Origin: Anaerolineae bacterium
Lineage (GTDB): Bacteria > Chloroflexota > Anaerolineae > B4-G1 > SLSP01
DNA length: 33,518 nt
Assembly (NCBI GenBank): GCA_003562365.1
Contig: PWVB01000205.1
Coordinates: 1-33,518, forward strand
Direction: 5' to 3'
A model generated the notes under the pieces. It searched no databases and was not told the DNA's origin. It was given only the letters and a program-made list of their open reading frames with translations. A program made the translations under genes and the position numbers. Of the stretch, positions 7,607 to 16,197 are shown in pieces. Positions within the stretch are counted from its first letter, which is position 1. Each line of letters begins with the position of its first letter.

Positions 7607-8791
7607 GTGACAGGTGCCCAGACTGGCTTTGCTCTGATCCTCCTGTTCATCGAATTCTTGGATGAATTCATCTACGGGGCTCGGGAGGCGGCGTGGCCTC
7701 TTGTTCGCACCGACCTGGGCCTAAGCTATGCGCAGATTGGGCTCTTGCTTGGGTTGCCGAAGCTCGTCTCTGGACTGGTAGAACCCTTTTTGGGTGTCCT
7801 TGGGGATGTTTGGAAGCGCCGGGTGCTGGTCTTGGGGGGTGGCGTGGTCTTTGCGCTGGCGCTAGGGATCGTGGGGACCAGTCGGGGTTTCGGGATGCTT
7901 CTGATCGGATTCGTGCTGCTCAGTCCGGCCTCAGGGGCATTTGTGAGTCTCTCCCAGGCCAGCCTCATGGACGTGGATCCCGGGCGCCGTGAGCGGAATA
8001 TGGTCCGCTGGACTTTTGCGGGGTCGATTGGCGTCGTGCTTGGTCCGCTGGCTTTGGGTGCCGGCCAGGCCTTCGACCTCGACTGGCGTGCCGTCTTCAT
8101 CATCGCAGCGGTCGCGGCGATAACCGCGGTGGCCGTCGGCACAAGGTTCTCTTTCGGGCCTTCGCAGTCAGGTGCTCACCAGGAACAGTCGGTGCTCGGG
8201 GGGATGAGGACCGCCTTTGGCGCGATGCGGCGCGCCGCGGTCCTGCGCTGGCTGGTGCTGCTGCAGTTCTCGGACCTTATGCTCGACATCCTGTTAGGTT
8301 ACCTCGCGCTCTACTTCGTGGACGTGGCGGGAGCCTCAACGCTCCAGGCTTCAGTGGCAGTCGCGACGCTGACCGGTGTTGGGCTGGTGGGCAACTTCGT
8401 GCTGCTTTACCTGTTGGACCATATTGGGGGACTCCGATATCTGCGCGTTACTGCCGCCCTTGAGCTAGTCTGCTGGGTGGCTTTTCTGATGGTCGCACCC
8501 TATTCCGCCAAGCTCATTGTGGTGGCGCTTCTGGGATTCCTCAGCGCCGGTTGGTATTCTGTTCTGAAGGCCCGTCTGTATGAGACACTGCCGGGACAGA
8601 GCGGCACAGTTATTGCGGTGAACAACCTCTTTGGGCTCGTGGGCGCTGTGCTTCCTTGGGGTCTCGGCGTCGTAGCAAAGCACCTCGGCCTCCAGACTGC
8701 GATGTGGTTGCTGTGCCTTGGTCCGCTGGCTTTGTTGCTTGGATTACCAGGACCGATGTGCGGTTCTGGCATTCGTCGGAAATTGCATTAG
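7607..8791 (+). CDS. Major facilitator superfamily (MFS) transporter
   Basis: A 394-residue, very hydrophobic protein with about 12 membrane segments, the usual MFS length. Between the second and third segments it has [16 protein letters not shown], a recognisable version of MFS motif A (GxLxDrxGrR). The N-terminal [21 protein letters not shown] segment is like that of efflux-type MFS proteins. The start is GTG 7607 behind a weak GAGGTGTA; TTG or GTG alternatives nearby cannot be excluded. The substrate cannot be read from sequence. The gene ends 32 bases before the cyclophilin start, so the two may be co-transcribed. Confidence 0.8.
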   Translation: MTGAQTGFALILLFIEFLDEFIYGAREAAWPLVRTDLGLSYAQIGLLLGLPKLVSGLVEPFLGVLGDVWKRRVLVLGGGVVFALALGIVGTSRGFGMLLIGFVLLSPASGAFVSLSQASLMDVDPGRRERNMVRWTFAGSIGVVLGPLALGAGQAFDLDWRAVFIIAAVAAITAVAVGTRFSFGPSQSGAHQEQSVLGGMRTAFGAMRRAAVLRWLVLLQFSDLMLDILLGYLALYFVDVAGASTLQASVAVATLTGVGLVGNFVLLYLLDHIGGLRYLRVTAALELVCWVAFLMVAPYSAKLIVVALLGFLSAGWYSVLKARLYETLPGQSGTVIAVNNLFGLVGAVLPWGLGVVAKHLGLQTAMWLLCLGPLALLLGLPGPMCGSGIRRKLH

Positions 8792-8823
8792 AATCTGAGA
8801 GTTCAGATAGACAAGGAGAGATG

Positions 8824-9603
8824 ATGGCGAGATCCAAACGCAGTCGTTCAACAAACAGGAAGGCTTCAGCTAAGTCGAGCAGGCGCAAGAGCTCGACAGG
8901 ACGGTCAGGTAAGGCCGGTGCCCTGGGCGGTCAACGGTCATGGTTGGTGATTGTGGCCATCGTTGCCGCTATGGCCTTGATCACCGCACTGGCGGTGCTG
9001 GTGCTTGGGAGAGGTAGCGAAGCTGTACTCAACAATGAAGACGTCGAACCAACAGTAGAGAGAGACATAAATATGCCTGAAGAACCTGCAGCGCGGAACG
9101 GAATGTATGATAGTCCGCCGGAGATGATGATTGATCCAAACGTGGACTATGTCGCGACCCTTAAAACTGAAAAGGGGGATATCGTCATCGACCTCTTTGC
9201 AGACAAGGCACCCAGGACGGTGAACAACTTCGTTTTCCTCGCCCGTGAGGGATTCTATGACAACACGACCTTTCACCGGGTGATCGACAACTTTATGGCT
9301 CAGGCCGGCGATCCTACGGGAACGGGAATGGGCGGTCCGGGCTATACATTCCCTGACGAATTTCATCCCGATCTGCGACACGATAGCCCCGGGACGCTTT
9401 CGATGGCCAATGCGGGTCCTAACACCAACGGTAGTCAGTTCTTCATTACATTCACTGCAACCCCTTGGCTAGACGGTGCCCACGCGGTCTTTGGTCGGGT
9501 GATCGAAGGTTTCGATGTGCTGAGTCAGATCAGCCTCCGCGACCCTCAGAGGGCCGCTACCCCTGGTGACCAGATCATGACTATCGAGATCACAGAGCGT
9601 TAG
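8824..9603 (+). CDS. Membrane-anchored cyclophilin-type peptidyl-prolyl isomerase
   Basis: Cyclophilins catalyse cis-trans isomerisation of proline peptide bonds. This 259-residue protein has a basic, Ser/Arg/Lys-rich N-terminal 35 residues ([19 protein letters not shown]), one membrane segment ([21 protein letters not shown]), a linker and a C-terminal domain from about residue 108 with the signatures [17 protein letters not shown] and GSQFFITF. The positive N-terminus predicts that the isomerase domain faces outside, where it would fold secreted proteins. Two ATGs, 8821 and 8824, lie behind AAGGAG; I took 8824 for better spacing. The track's start at 8656 lies inside the MFS gene and is not credible. 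Confidence 0.9.
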   Translation: MARSKRSRSTNRKASAKSSRRKSSTGRSGKAGALGGQRSWLVIVAIVAAMALITALAVLVLGRGSEAVLNNEDVEPTVERDINMPEEPAARNGMYDSPPEMMIDPNVDYVATLKTEKGDIVIDLFADKAPRTVNNFVFLAREGFYDNTTFHRVIDNFMAQAGDPTGTGMGGPGYTFPDEFHPDLRHDSPGTLSMANAGPNTNGSQFFITFTATPWLDGAHAVFGRVIEGFDVLSQISLRDPQRAATPGDQIMTIEITER

Positions 9604-9660
9604 CGCGGCTTTGGCGCTCACCGCCAGATCATTGGAAGGATGGTCTATGGAGAGAAGGAC

Positions 9661-9804
9661 GTGAAGGGTTCGTCAGGCATGACGTGGGGCATGCGATCCA
9701 GGGACGCATGGCGGTCGCGGGCTTCCGCGCTGACGGTGGCTTCATTGGTTGGATGTAATGCACTGGTCCCTTCGCCTCTCCCTCCGTTTCAGATGCATCG
9801 ATGA
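9661..9804 (+). CDS. Possible small lipoprotein-like ORF (47 aa)
   Basis: This ORF is too short for the track. It begins with GTG 9661, 8 bases after GGAG (9649-9652), and encodes 47 residues. It has a basic segment (RSRDAWRSRAS), a short hydrophobic run and SLVGC, which fits a lipobox, followed by a Pro-rich tail. Its stop overlaps the ATG of the phosphatase gene in an ATGA arrangement, which suggests translational coupling. The hydrophobic core is only about 10 residues, short for a signal peptide, so it could be just a leader ORF. I recognise no family. Confidence 0.35.
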   Translation: MKGSSGMTWGMRSRDAWRSRASALTVASLVGCNALVPSPLPPFQMHR

Positions 9805-11522
9805 ATACTCTGCTTGGTTGGAATCTGATGCCCCTTGCCCTGTTTGTTGGAGGTGGGGCTCTCCTGTTTACAGCGTTCGGCATCTACCGTTTCCTGACTG
9901 GACGGCATATTTCTCGAAGATCGGATCTCACTGCGGCCTCGCCAATGGCGGCTCGAGGTAACGGACTGCCGGCAGGGACGTTGCTGGACGAAGGACGTTT
10001 CCTGATCCTGGGCCCTGACACGGCTTCCACGGATGACGCTCTCCATACGGTGAAAGCGACAGTTCCCCTCAAGCTCTGTTCGTCCTGCTACGCCGCGGTT
10101 GAGCGTGAGCGAGTTGATGTCTGTCCGGTCTGCGGCAAGCTGCTGACCGACCAAAGTCTATCGCATCCACTTCTGGTAGCTCGCGAGATCAGTGCCGAGC
10201 GATTTGCCGTTGCTTCCGAACTGGCGTCCCGTCAGCTAATGCATCGTGCGGTGGTGATGCCGGTTGCGGCCTTCATTGAGACCTCTCTCGGTCTCGCCCG
10301 CTACTTCCAGATCGAGCCTCGGGTGCCGCAGAACGGTTCAGCGTCTATGCCACCGCCGTCGCTGGATATGCTGTTAGCTTGGGGAAGCTCTCTAGCTTAC
10401 GGTCTTGAGCACCTCCATCGTCACGATGTAACGCTGGAGCGCGTTGGTTCGGATCACATCCTTTCTGTAGCTGATGAGGCGCACTGGCTCGGTTTCAGTG
10501 GCCTTGCAGCACTTCCACAAGATGGCCAAGAGAAGCGGCTGGCCTTCTATCCAGACATCCAGGGCCTTGCCCAATGGCTTCTAGAGGAAGCGGTGGAGGC
10601 CTGCGGGGTCACGACGACTCGACGCCTTCCCACCTCGGTACGTGAGGTTTTCGAACGTGGCCTAGCGCAAAATGGATATGCCGATGCCGGTGAGTTTGCC
10701 ACTGCGCTGACGAAGCTGCGCCGCGAACTGGCTCAGCAGGCACCTGTACGTTACTCGATCGGGTTCGGAACTGATGTGGGCTGCGTGCGGAAGCTGAACG
10801 AGGACAGTCTGTGGGTCATGGATGGCTGCGATGCCCTTGCCGCTTCGGGTATCTCCGTTAGCGGATTCGCCGTCGCCGACGGGGTTGGTGGGCATACTGC
10901 GGGTGATGTGGCAAGTCGACTGACGGTTGAGGCGCTTGCCGAGGCGGGCGATACGCTGTCTTCGTTGGCGGAGAAGCAGGGTCCGTTCGACGCTGAGGAC
11001 TGGATCACTGCCGCGGCTCTTGCTGCCAATCACGCCGTCTATACGGAGCGCAAAGCGGCATCCAGTGATATGGGATGCACGTTGGTGCTAGGCCTGCTGG
11101 TTGGACGCGTGGCCACTATCCTCAATGTCGGTGATAGTCGGGCGTATAAACTTGGAGTCGGCGGTATTCGGCAGCTCACGACCGATCATTCGCTGGTGCA
11201 GCGTCTGGTTGAGATCGGTCAGTTGACGCGCGGGGAGGCCCGCCACCACCCACAGAAAAGCGTTATCTACCGTGTGATGGGCGACGGTGCCGATCTGGCC
11301 TATGATCTCCATAAGGTCGTTCTGCAGCCGGGTGAAGCGGTGCTACTGTGTTCAGATGGACTCTCCGACATGGTAGAGGACGATATCCTCCTGCAAGTGT
11401 GGCGCGCTGTCTCCTCACCGCAGACTGCCTGCGAGCGGCTTGTGACACTAGCCAAAGAGGCCGGCGGGTATGATAATATCACAGTGGTGATTGCCCAAGT
11501 CGATCGTCAACGAGATGGTTAG
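9801..11522 (+). CDS. Membrane PP2C-type Ser/Thr phosphatase with Zn ribbon and degenerate kinase lobe
   Basis: The 573-residue protein has one N-terminal membrane segment (about 9-28, PLALFVGGGALLFTAFGIY), then a four-cysteine zinc ribbon (C93, C96, C108, C111). Residues about 165-310 align by eye with a Ser/Thr kinase C-lobe: SLAYGLEHLHRHDVTLER (203-214) corresponds to the helix and catalytic loop, but the HRD aspartate is gone, GSDHI replaces KPxNI and GFSG replaces DFG. FYPDIQGLAQWL resembles the DIYSLG helix. Residues about 318-570 are a complete PP2C domain with NED, VADGVGGH, GDSRAY, SDGLSD and YDNITVV, so metal-dependent phosphatase activity is expected. The next gene is a receptor kinase 29 bases downstream; PP2C enzymes of such pairs usually reverse the kinase's phosphorylations. 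The pseudokinase reading is mine. Confidence 0.85.
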   Translation: MNTLLGWNLMPLALFVGGGALLFTAFGIYRFLTGRHISRRSDLTAASPMAARGNGLPAGTLLDEGRFLILGPDTASTDDALHTVKATVPLKLCSSCYAAVERERVDVCPVCGKLLTDQSLSHPLLVAREISAERFAVASELASRQLMHRAVVMPVAAFIETSLGLARYFQIEPRVPQNGSASMPPPSLDMLLAWGSSLAYGLEHLHRHDVTLERVGSDHILSVADEAHWLGFSGLAALPQDGQEKRLAFYPDIQGLAQWLLEEAVEACGVTTTRRLPTSVREVFERGLAQNGYADAGEFATALTKLRRELAQQAPVRYSIGFGTDVGCVRKLNEDSLWVMDGCDALAASGISVSGFAVADGVGGHTAGDVASRLTVEALAEAGDTLSSLAEKQGPFDAEDWITAAALAANHAVYTERKAASSDMGCTLVLGLLVGRVATILNVGDSRAYKLGVGGIRQLTTDHSLVQRLVEIGQLTRGEARHHPQKSVIYRVMGDGADLAYDLHKVVLQPGEAVLLCSDGLSDMVEDDILLQVWRAVSSPQTACERLVTLAKEAGGYDNITVVIAQVDRQRDG

Positions 11523-11551
11523 GCGATCGACTATTAGAGGGGGGCGCTTCG

Positions 11552-13210
11552 ATGCTTGATACAGGCGTGGTTGTTCAGGGACGCTATCGGATTGTCAGAC
11601 TCTTGGGTCAGGGCGGGATGGGGTCTGTCTACAGGGCTTGGGACCTGCGCCTTAAGGTTCCAGTAGCTCTTAAGGAGCTGTTGCCTCAGCCGGGGCTGGA
11701 CGCTGGGACCCTAGAAGCCCTTCGACAGCAGTTTGAACAGGAGGCCTCCGTACTGGCGCGCCTCAATCATCCGGGCCTGGTAAGGGTAACGGACTACTTC
11801 GAAGAGCAATCCAACGCCTATCTGGTGATGGATTTTGTGGACGGGCGAAGCCTCGCTGACGTGATTGTTCAGGACGGTGCCCAATCGGAGGCCAAGGTGA
11901 CCGACTGGGCGAAACAGCTTCTCGAAGCTCTGGCATACTGCCACGCTCAGGGCGTTGTGCATCGCGACATCAAGCCGCAGAATATCGTCCTCAGGCCCGA
12001 GGGGAAGGTCGTGCTCGTTGACTTCGGGTTGGTCAAGCTCTGGGATCCTGGTGATCCACGCACCCGAACTGTGATGCGCGGTATGGGTACACCGGAGTAT
12101 GCCCCCCCCGAACAGTACGGTGCTACGACCGATCACACCGGGCCGCCCAGCGACATCTACAGCCTTGGCGCGACGATCTATCATCTGCTGACTGGACAGG
12201 CGCCCGCCACCGCCACTGAGCGTATGGCAATACCTGAGGCCTTTGTGCCGCTGCGACAGCGTACTCCGGACGTAAGTGATCGGGTTGAAAGACTCGTGAT
12301 GAAGGCCTTAGCACTCTCCGTGAGCGAGCGATGGCAGACGGCGTCCGAGATGCTGTCGGTATTGGTGTCAGGTCCACTGCCCACTTTCGAACCGCTTATT
12401 CCCAAGACCTTGGTGGCGCCTCCAGAGTTTGGTGGGGTGGGTGGCACCGGTACACCGCGACCGGCGCCAGCCAGGCCACCAGTCCAGCAGCCATCCGCAG
12501 AAAAGGATCCGGTTCGCCATAGATCAAAGACCTCCTGGGTTGTGATCGCCGTTGGCATGCTGGTGTGTCTGGCTGCGGGGTGCCTTGGTTTCTTCTTTGG
12601 ACTCCCCCTGGCGACCAGTTGGTTAGCTACCGCTACACCGTCTCTCCCAACTCAAGCCGTTGCGGTATCAACACCCGCACCGACCACACCGACATTGCCT
12701 GGCGGAGGGTTTCGGGTGGCTGTCCAGAACGACTCGCCTGACAAGGTCTGTTATGTTCTCATCTCGATGTCCGACAGCGATCAGTGGGGAGAGAATTGGC
12801 TGGCAGATGATGAGACGATCCTTTCCGGTGCGCGCCGAGTCTTCGATGTGCCGGACGGCACTTACGATGTCAAACTCGAGCGGTGCGATGCGTCGGTGAT
12901 GTACACGGCCTGGCGCATTGCAGCTGCCACGACGGTGACAGTCGGGAGCCCGGAGGCCCAGGTGCGGTTTCTGGTGAGCAACGAGTCAATTGCCCCAGTT
13001 TGCTATGTCTACATCTCTCCCACCGTCGCCGATGATTGGGGACACGATCAACTGGGGGAGCTAGAACTGATTTCCTCGGGACAGCAACGACTTTTCTATC
13101 TTGAACCTGACATCTATGATCTTCAGATGCTTGACTGTGAAGGGCAGACTTTGACCGAGGATTTTGGCATCGGTGCCTGGGCGGACCTGTACTGGACGAT
13201 CTCCGACTGA
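11552..13210 (+). CDS. Receptor-type Ser/Thr protein kinase with two tandem extracytoplasmic repeats
   Basis: The 552-residue product has a Hanks-type kinase domain (about 10-275) with GQGGMGSVYRAWD, the ATP lysine K41 (VALKE), catalytic D139 in HRDIKPQN, D157 in DFG and GTPEYAPPEQY, so it should be active. A Pro-rich juxtamembrane stretch precedes one membrane segment (about 328-352). Outside, after a Thr/Pro-rich spacer, lie two repeats of about 83 residues (387-470 and 471-552), each with VxNxSxxxVCYVxIS, a D-WG motif, a SG..R.F segment and YD near a second Cys. They probably form paired sensory beta-sandwiches. The gene follows the PP2C gene by 29 bases behind GAGGGGGGC; the two most likely work as a kinase-phosphatase pair. 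The ligand is unknown. Confidence 0.9.
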   Translation: MLDTGVVVQGRYRIVRLLGQGGMGSVYRAWDLRLKVPVALKELLPQPGLDAGTLEALRQQFEQEASVLARLNHPGLVRVTDYFEEQSNAYLVMDFVDGRSLADVIVQDGAQSEAKVTDWAKQLLEALAYCHAQGVVHRDIKPQNIVLRPEGKVVLVDFGLVKLWDPGDPRTRTVMRGMGTPEYAPPEQYGATTDHTGPPSDIYSLGATIYHLLTGQAPATATERMAIPEAFVPLRQRTPDVSDRVERLVMKALALSVSERWQTASEMLSVLVSGPLPTFEPLIPKTLVAPPEFGGVGGTGTPRPAPARPPVQQPSAEKDPVRHRSKTSWVVIAVGMLVCLAAGCLGFFFGLPLATSWLATATPSLPTQAVAVSTPAPTTPTLPGGGFRVAVQNDSPDKVCYVLISMSDSDQWGENWLADDETILSGARRVFDVPDGTYDVKLERCDASVMYTAWRIAAATTVTVGSPEAQVRFLVSNESIAPVCYVYISPTVADDWGHDQLGELELISSGQQRLFYLEPDIYDLQMLDCEGQTLTEDFGIGAWADLYWTISD

Positions 13211-13253
13211 AGTAAGCTGGGGTACCGCGGCAATTCTGATTTGTCTAGGGACT

Positions 13254-13299
13254 CCCTACATCGTTGTGCGCAGCAATTGAGTCGCACCAATACGTAGGG
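13254..13299 (+). terminator. Imperfect hairpin after the kinase gene
   Basis: CCCTAC (13254-13259) pairs with GTAGGG (13294-13299), and inside it TTGTGCG pairs with CGCACCAA with one bulge. It lies 43 bases after the kinase stop. There is no T tract, so it may be an RNA 3'-end structure rather than an intrinsic terminator. Confidence 0.35.
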
Positions 13300-13452
13300 G
13301 AAGGAAGTTCATCGCTATCACAGACCGGACCCATCCAACCCACTTGCTCAGTCAACTGACGCCAAGCGATAGAGCGAACTCTTCACTTGGCCACTAGATC
13401 CACTTTCGCGCTTATGCTAACTGCTGCACTACCCCCCCAAGCTCCGTCAGAT

Positions 13453-13480
13453 TTGACAACACCCCGCTTTCCGGTATTAT
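13453..13480 (+). promoter_or_regulatory. Promoter of the SRP RNA gene
   Basis: TTGACA (13453-13458, full consensus) and TATTAT (13475-13480, 5/6) are 16 bases apart. The predicted start near 13487 lies about 65 bases before the SRP RNA helix, implying a 5' extension that is processed. The promoter may also serve the YabE-like gene. Confidence 0.65.
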
Positions 13481-13552
13481 TCAGTTGATCAACACATAAC
13501 GGGCCGCGCGACGAATGGGGTTTGGTTGCCAGAAGAGACGATGCTCGATATG

Positions 13553-13663
13553 TGCTGGGGATTGGGTCCTGCGCGGCGGAGCCCTTCGAACCCCGCCAGG
13601 TCCGGGAGGAAGCAACGGTAAGGAGGTCACTCCGGGCGCCGCAGGGAAACCTGATCCTCAGTA
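13553..13663 (+). ncRNA. ffs: Signal recognition particle RNA, small bacterial (4.5S-like) type
   Basis: The conserved SRP core is plain: CCAGGTCCGGGAGGAAGCA followed by ACGGTAAGGAGG (13596-13626). The ends GCTGGGGATTGGG and CCTGATCCTCAGT pair, with a few G-U pairs, to close the long helix, giving about 103-111 nt, the usual length of the Alu-less bacterial form. The RNA binds Ffh and delivers ribosomes making membrane proteins to FtsY. The exact ends are uncertain by several bases. The track lists only spurious ORFs here. Confidence 0.93.
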
Positions 13664-13720
13664 CATCTCGGACATCGTCTCGGTTTTTGGGATCCGGAGG
13701 CTCAGTCTTTTGACAGCGCG

Positions 13721-15136
13721 TTGTCTGTAGAGGAGAGTCGTCTGAGACGCCATAACGTGAGATTGCCATGGGATCAGCGGATCGTTGCATTGGTACTGGG
13801 GCTAGGTGCTTTGGTTGCCTTGGCCGCTGGTTATCGAGCAACGTTGACACCGGTCACTTTGGTCATTGATGGCAGGACAACCGCCCTCCACACGCATCAG
13901 CCTACAGTGGAGATGCTGTTGGCCGATCTTGGAATAAGTTTGCGCGGTGAGGACGATCTATCTCCGGATTTAGCGACCCCCATTGAACCGGACCTCGAGA
14001 TTCGCATCAACTATGCACGACCCGCTGTTATTGTTGCCGACGGGCGCGAGCGCGTCATCTATGCTCACGAAGCATCTCCTGCGGACCTGTTAGCACTTGC
14101 CAACGTCTCGCTTGGACGCTATGATAGCGTGACCCTTCGGTCCCCCTCGGTCACCGATCCCTCGGGAACTCAAGCGAGGATTGTTGTCCAACGGGCCAAA
14201 CAGATCTTTCTGGAGCAAGGGGGCATCCGGACCACGCTGTACTCTCACGCCGCTACCGTAGGGGAAGCGGTCTTGGAGGCTGGCATTATCCTCTATCAGG
14301 CTGATCGAATATCGCCGATCTCCGCCACACCGCTAGAGAATGCAATGCATATCAGCCTCGAAAGGTCCATACCGGTTCAAGTCCACTTGGATGGTCACGT
14401 ATTGCGTACCCGCACTCACCGAACCCGGGTGGGGGAGGTACTGGCAGATCTAGGGGTCACGGTGAACGGACAGGATTATACTGAACCGCCACTGGATGCG
14501 GCGCTTAGTGATGGGGCAGAGATCCAAGTCTACCGTGTTACGGAGAGTGTCGTTGTCGAGCAGAGTCCGGTCCCGTTCGATACGGTTTGGCAGCCGGATC
14601 CGAATTCGGAGATCGATACTCAGGGGTTGCTTCAGGAGGGCGAACCTGGCATTCTGGAGCGACGGATCCGCTTTCGCTATGAGAACGGTCAAGTTGTGGC
14701 GCGTCGGGTCGAAGGCGAGAGCATGATTGTGGCACCCAAGAATCGCGTGATGGGATATGGGACCAAGGTTGTGGTGCGTACACTCCAGACGGAGAGCGGC
14801 CCGGTGGAGTATTGGCGGGTCATGCGAGCGTTGGCGACGTCCTACAGTGCTAGCACGGCCGGCGTTCCAACAACCTCGCCCCATTACGGCATCACGGCAA
14901 CCGGGGAGAGGATGCGAGATGGTATCGTGGCTGTTGATCCTCGCGTGATTCCTTTGGGAAGCCGCGTGTTCGTGCATGATTATGGTGTAGGCCTCGCCGC
15001 GGATACCGGCGGAGCCATCAAAGGACGCCGAATTGATCTGGGATACAGTGATGCTAACCTCCGTCTGTGGTATCGTTGGGTTGATGTCTACCTTCTTACG
15101 CCGGTGCCCGACCAGATCAGCTTTCGCGGTCCGTAA
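13721..15136 (+). CDS. YabE-like cell-wall protein (DUF348 repeats, G5, 3D domain)
   Basis: The 471-residue protein has one N-terminal membrane segment or signal anchor (about 21-41, IVALVLGLGALVALAAGY), three DUF348 ubiquitin-like repeats (about 45-90, 100-145 and 215-260), a G5 domain around 275-350 (ILERRIRFRYENGQVVARR) and a C-terminal 3D domain with its aspartates (IVAVDPRVIPLGS, AADTGG, RRIDLGYSD). This is the layout of B. subtilis YabE and of stationary-phase/resuscitation-type muralytic factors, in which the 3D domain is a small transglycosylase fold. The start is weak: TTG 13721 has no ribosome binding site; GTG 13757 is possible. It is followed 25 bases later by rsmA, as yabE and ksgA lie close in Firmicutes. 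Confidence 0.85.
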   Translation: MSVEESRLRRHNVRLPWDQRIVALVLGLGALVALAAGYRATLTPVTLVIDGRTTALHTHQPTVEMLLADLGISLRGEDDLSPDLATPIEPDLEIRINYARPAVIVADGRERVIYAHEASPADLLALANVSLGRYDSVTLRSPSVTDPSGTQARIVVQRAKQIFLEQGGIRTTLYSHAATVGEAVLEAGIILYQADRISPISATPLENAMHISLERSIPVQVHLDGHVLRTRTHRTRVGEVLADLGVTVNGQDYTEPPLDAALSDGAEIQVYRVTESVVVEQSPVPFDTVWQPDPNSEIDTQGLLQEGEPGILERRIRFRYENGQVVARRVEGESMIVAPKNRVMGYGTKVVVRTLQTESGPVEYWRVMRALATSYSASTAGVPTTSPHYGITATGERMRDGIVAVDPRVIPLGSRVFVHDYGVGLAADTGGAIKGRRIDLGYSDANLRLWYRWVDVYLLTPVPDQISFRGP

Positions 15137-15161
15137 TGTATCGTCTGATCTCAGACAATCG

Positions 15162-16070
15162 ATGAACGAGACGCCGGTTGCTCGCACTGACCCACGCACG
15201 CTGTTGCATCGCTATGATCTATGGCCGCGGAAATCTCTAGGACAGAACTTTCTTGTTGATCCCACAGCACCCGAAAAGATTGCCGCTTGCGCCGATTTGA
15301 CTTCTGCTGACACAGTTCTAGAGATTGGGGCAGGGGTTGGGACTCTGACCTCCGCACTGGCGGCGCGGGCCGGACGGGTGATCGCCTTGGAGGCAGACCC
15401 AAAGCTGGTTGGTGTCTTGCACGCTGAGCTCGGTGGTGTTGCCAACGTCGAGATCGTTCATGGAGACATTCTTGAAGTCGAACTGGGCGCATTGTTGGGT
15501 CTCGGCCGACAGACGAGGAGCGCAGCTATGCCTCTGTGGGGCCCCAGGATACCTGATTATAAGGTTGTTTCAAATCTCCCTTACTACATCACCAATGCCG
15601 TGGTGCAGCTCCTGTTAGAGGCTCCGGTGCGTCCCGCGCGGATGGCTCTGACGGTTCAGCGCGAGGTGGCCAAACGGATGATAGCTCAGCCGAGTGACAT
15701 GAGCCTACTGGCGGTTGGCGTTCAGTTCTATGGCGTGCCGGACATCTGCTTGCGGTTGAAGCGTGGGGCATTCTATCCGGTGCCGCGAGTGGAGTCGGCG
15801 GTTGTGCGCCTGGACCTCTATGATATACCGCCCGTTCCTGTTGATGACATTGAGCGCTTCTTTCAGGTGGTCCGTGCCGGATTCGCTCAGCGTCGCAAGC
15901 AGCTCCGTAACTCACTCGCTTCGACCCTAAATCTGCTGCCGCAGGCCGTCGCCGAGGCTTTGGAGACTCACGGAGTTGATCCGCGCCGTCGCGCGCAGAC
16001 GCTCTCCATCGAGGAATGGGGCAGTGTCTATGCAGGGCTTTCCCCCCTGCTGACTCCGTCAGCGCCGTAG
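15162..16070 (+). CDS. rsmA: 16S rRNA dimethyladenosine transferase RsmA (KsgA)
   Basis: RsmA dimethylates two adjacent adenosines in the 3' hairpin of 16S rRNA during late small-subunit assembly, using S-adenosylmethionine. The 302-residue protein shows the family start RKSLGQNFL, SAM motif I (VLEIGAGVGTLT, about 51), EADPKL and the catalytic NLPYYI (N138), plus the C-terminal FAQRRKQLRNSL segment. I chose ATG 15162, in line with the family length; the track start 15033 reads back through the YabE gene. About ten residues (MPLWGPRIPD) between the motifs look like a lineage-specific loop. The gene is convergent with gltX. Confidence 0.95.
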   Translation: MNETPVARTDPRTLLHRYDLWPRKSLGQNFLVDPTAPEKIAACADLTSADTVLEIGAGVGTLTSALAARAGRVIALEADPKLVGVLHAELGGVANVEIVHGDILEVELGALLGLGRQTRSAAMPLWGPRIPDYKVVSNLPYYITNAVVQLLLEAPVRPARMALTVQREVAKRMIAQPSDMSLLAVGVQFYGVPDICLRLKRGAFYPVPRVESAVVRLDLYDIPPVPVDDIERFFQVVRAGFAQRRKQLRNSLASTLNLLPQAVAEALETHGVDPRRRAQTLSIEEWGSVYAGLSPLLTPSAP

Positions 16071-16171
16071 CGTGCGTTTCTGGAGGATCCGATTGCGTTG
16101 GGAGAAGCGGGATTGGCTAACACCTGAGCAACCTCTGCCGCTCGGATGCTGCCATCTGGATCAGCGTCTGT

Positions 16172-16197
16172 GAGGCTCAGGCCTTCTGCTGAGCCTC
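16172..16197. terminator. Hairpin at the 3' end of gltX, facing rsmA
   Basis: A perfect 9-bp inverted repeat, GAGGCTCAG (16172-16180) and CTGAGCCTC (16189-16197), with an 8-base loop overlaps the last codons and stop of gltX. It lies between convergent genes and could slow polymerase from either side, but neither side has a T tract. Confidence 0.4.

Larger units (their letters stand above)
13211..13720. other. Intergenic region holding a hairpin and the SRP RNA gene
   Basis: No protein gene is supported. The first part has a long imperfect hairpin after the kinase gene; the middle (about 13305-13450) shows nothing I recognise; then come a promoter and the SRP RNA gene, listed separately. The ORFs at 13383 (minus), 13515 and 13522 run through the RNA gene or its promoter and resemble no family. 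Confidence 0.6.

Noticed and set aside
13383-13850. 155-residue minus-strand ORF and the plus-strand ORFs at 13515 and 13522
   Set aside because: They run across the SRP RNA and its promoter; the RNA core is unmistakable and the peptides are low-quality.
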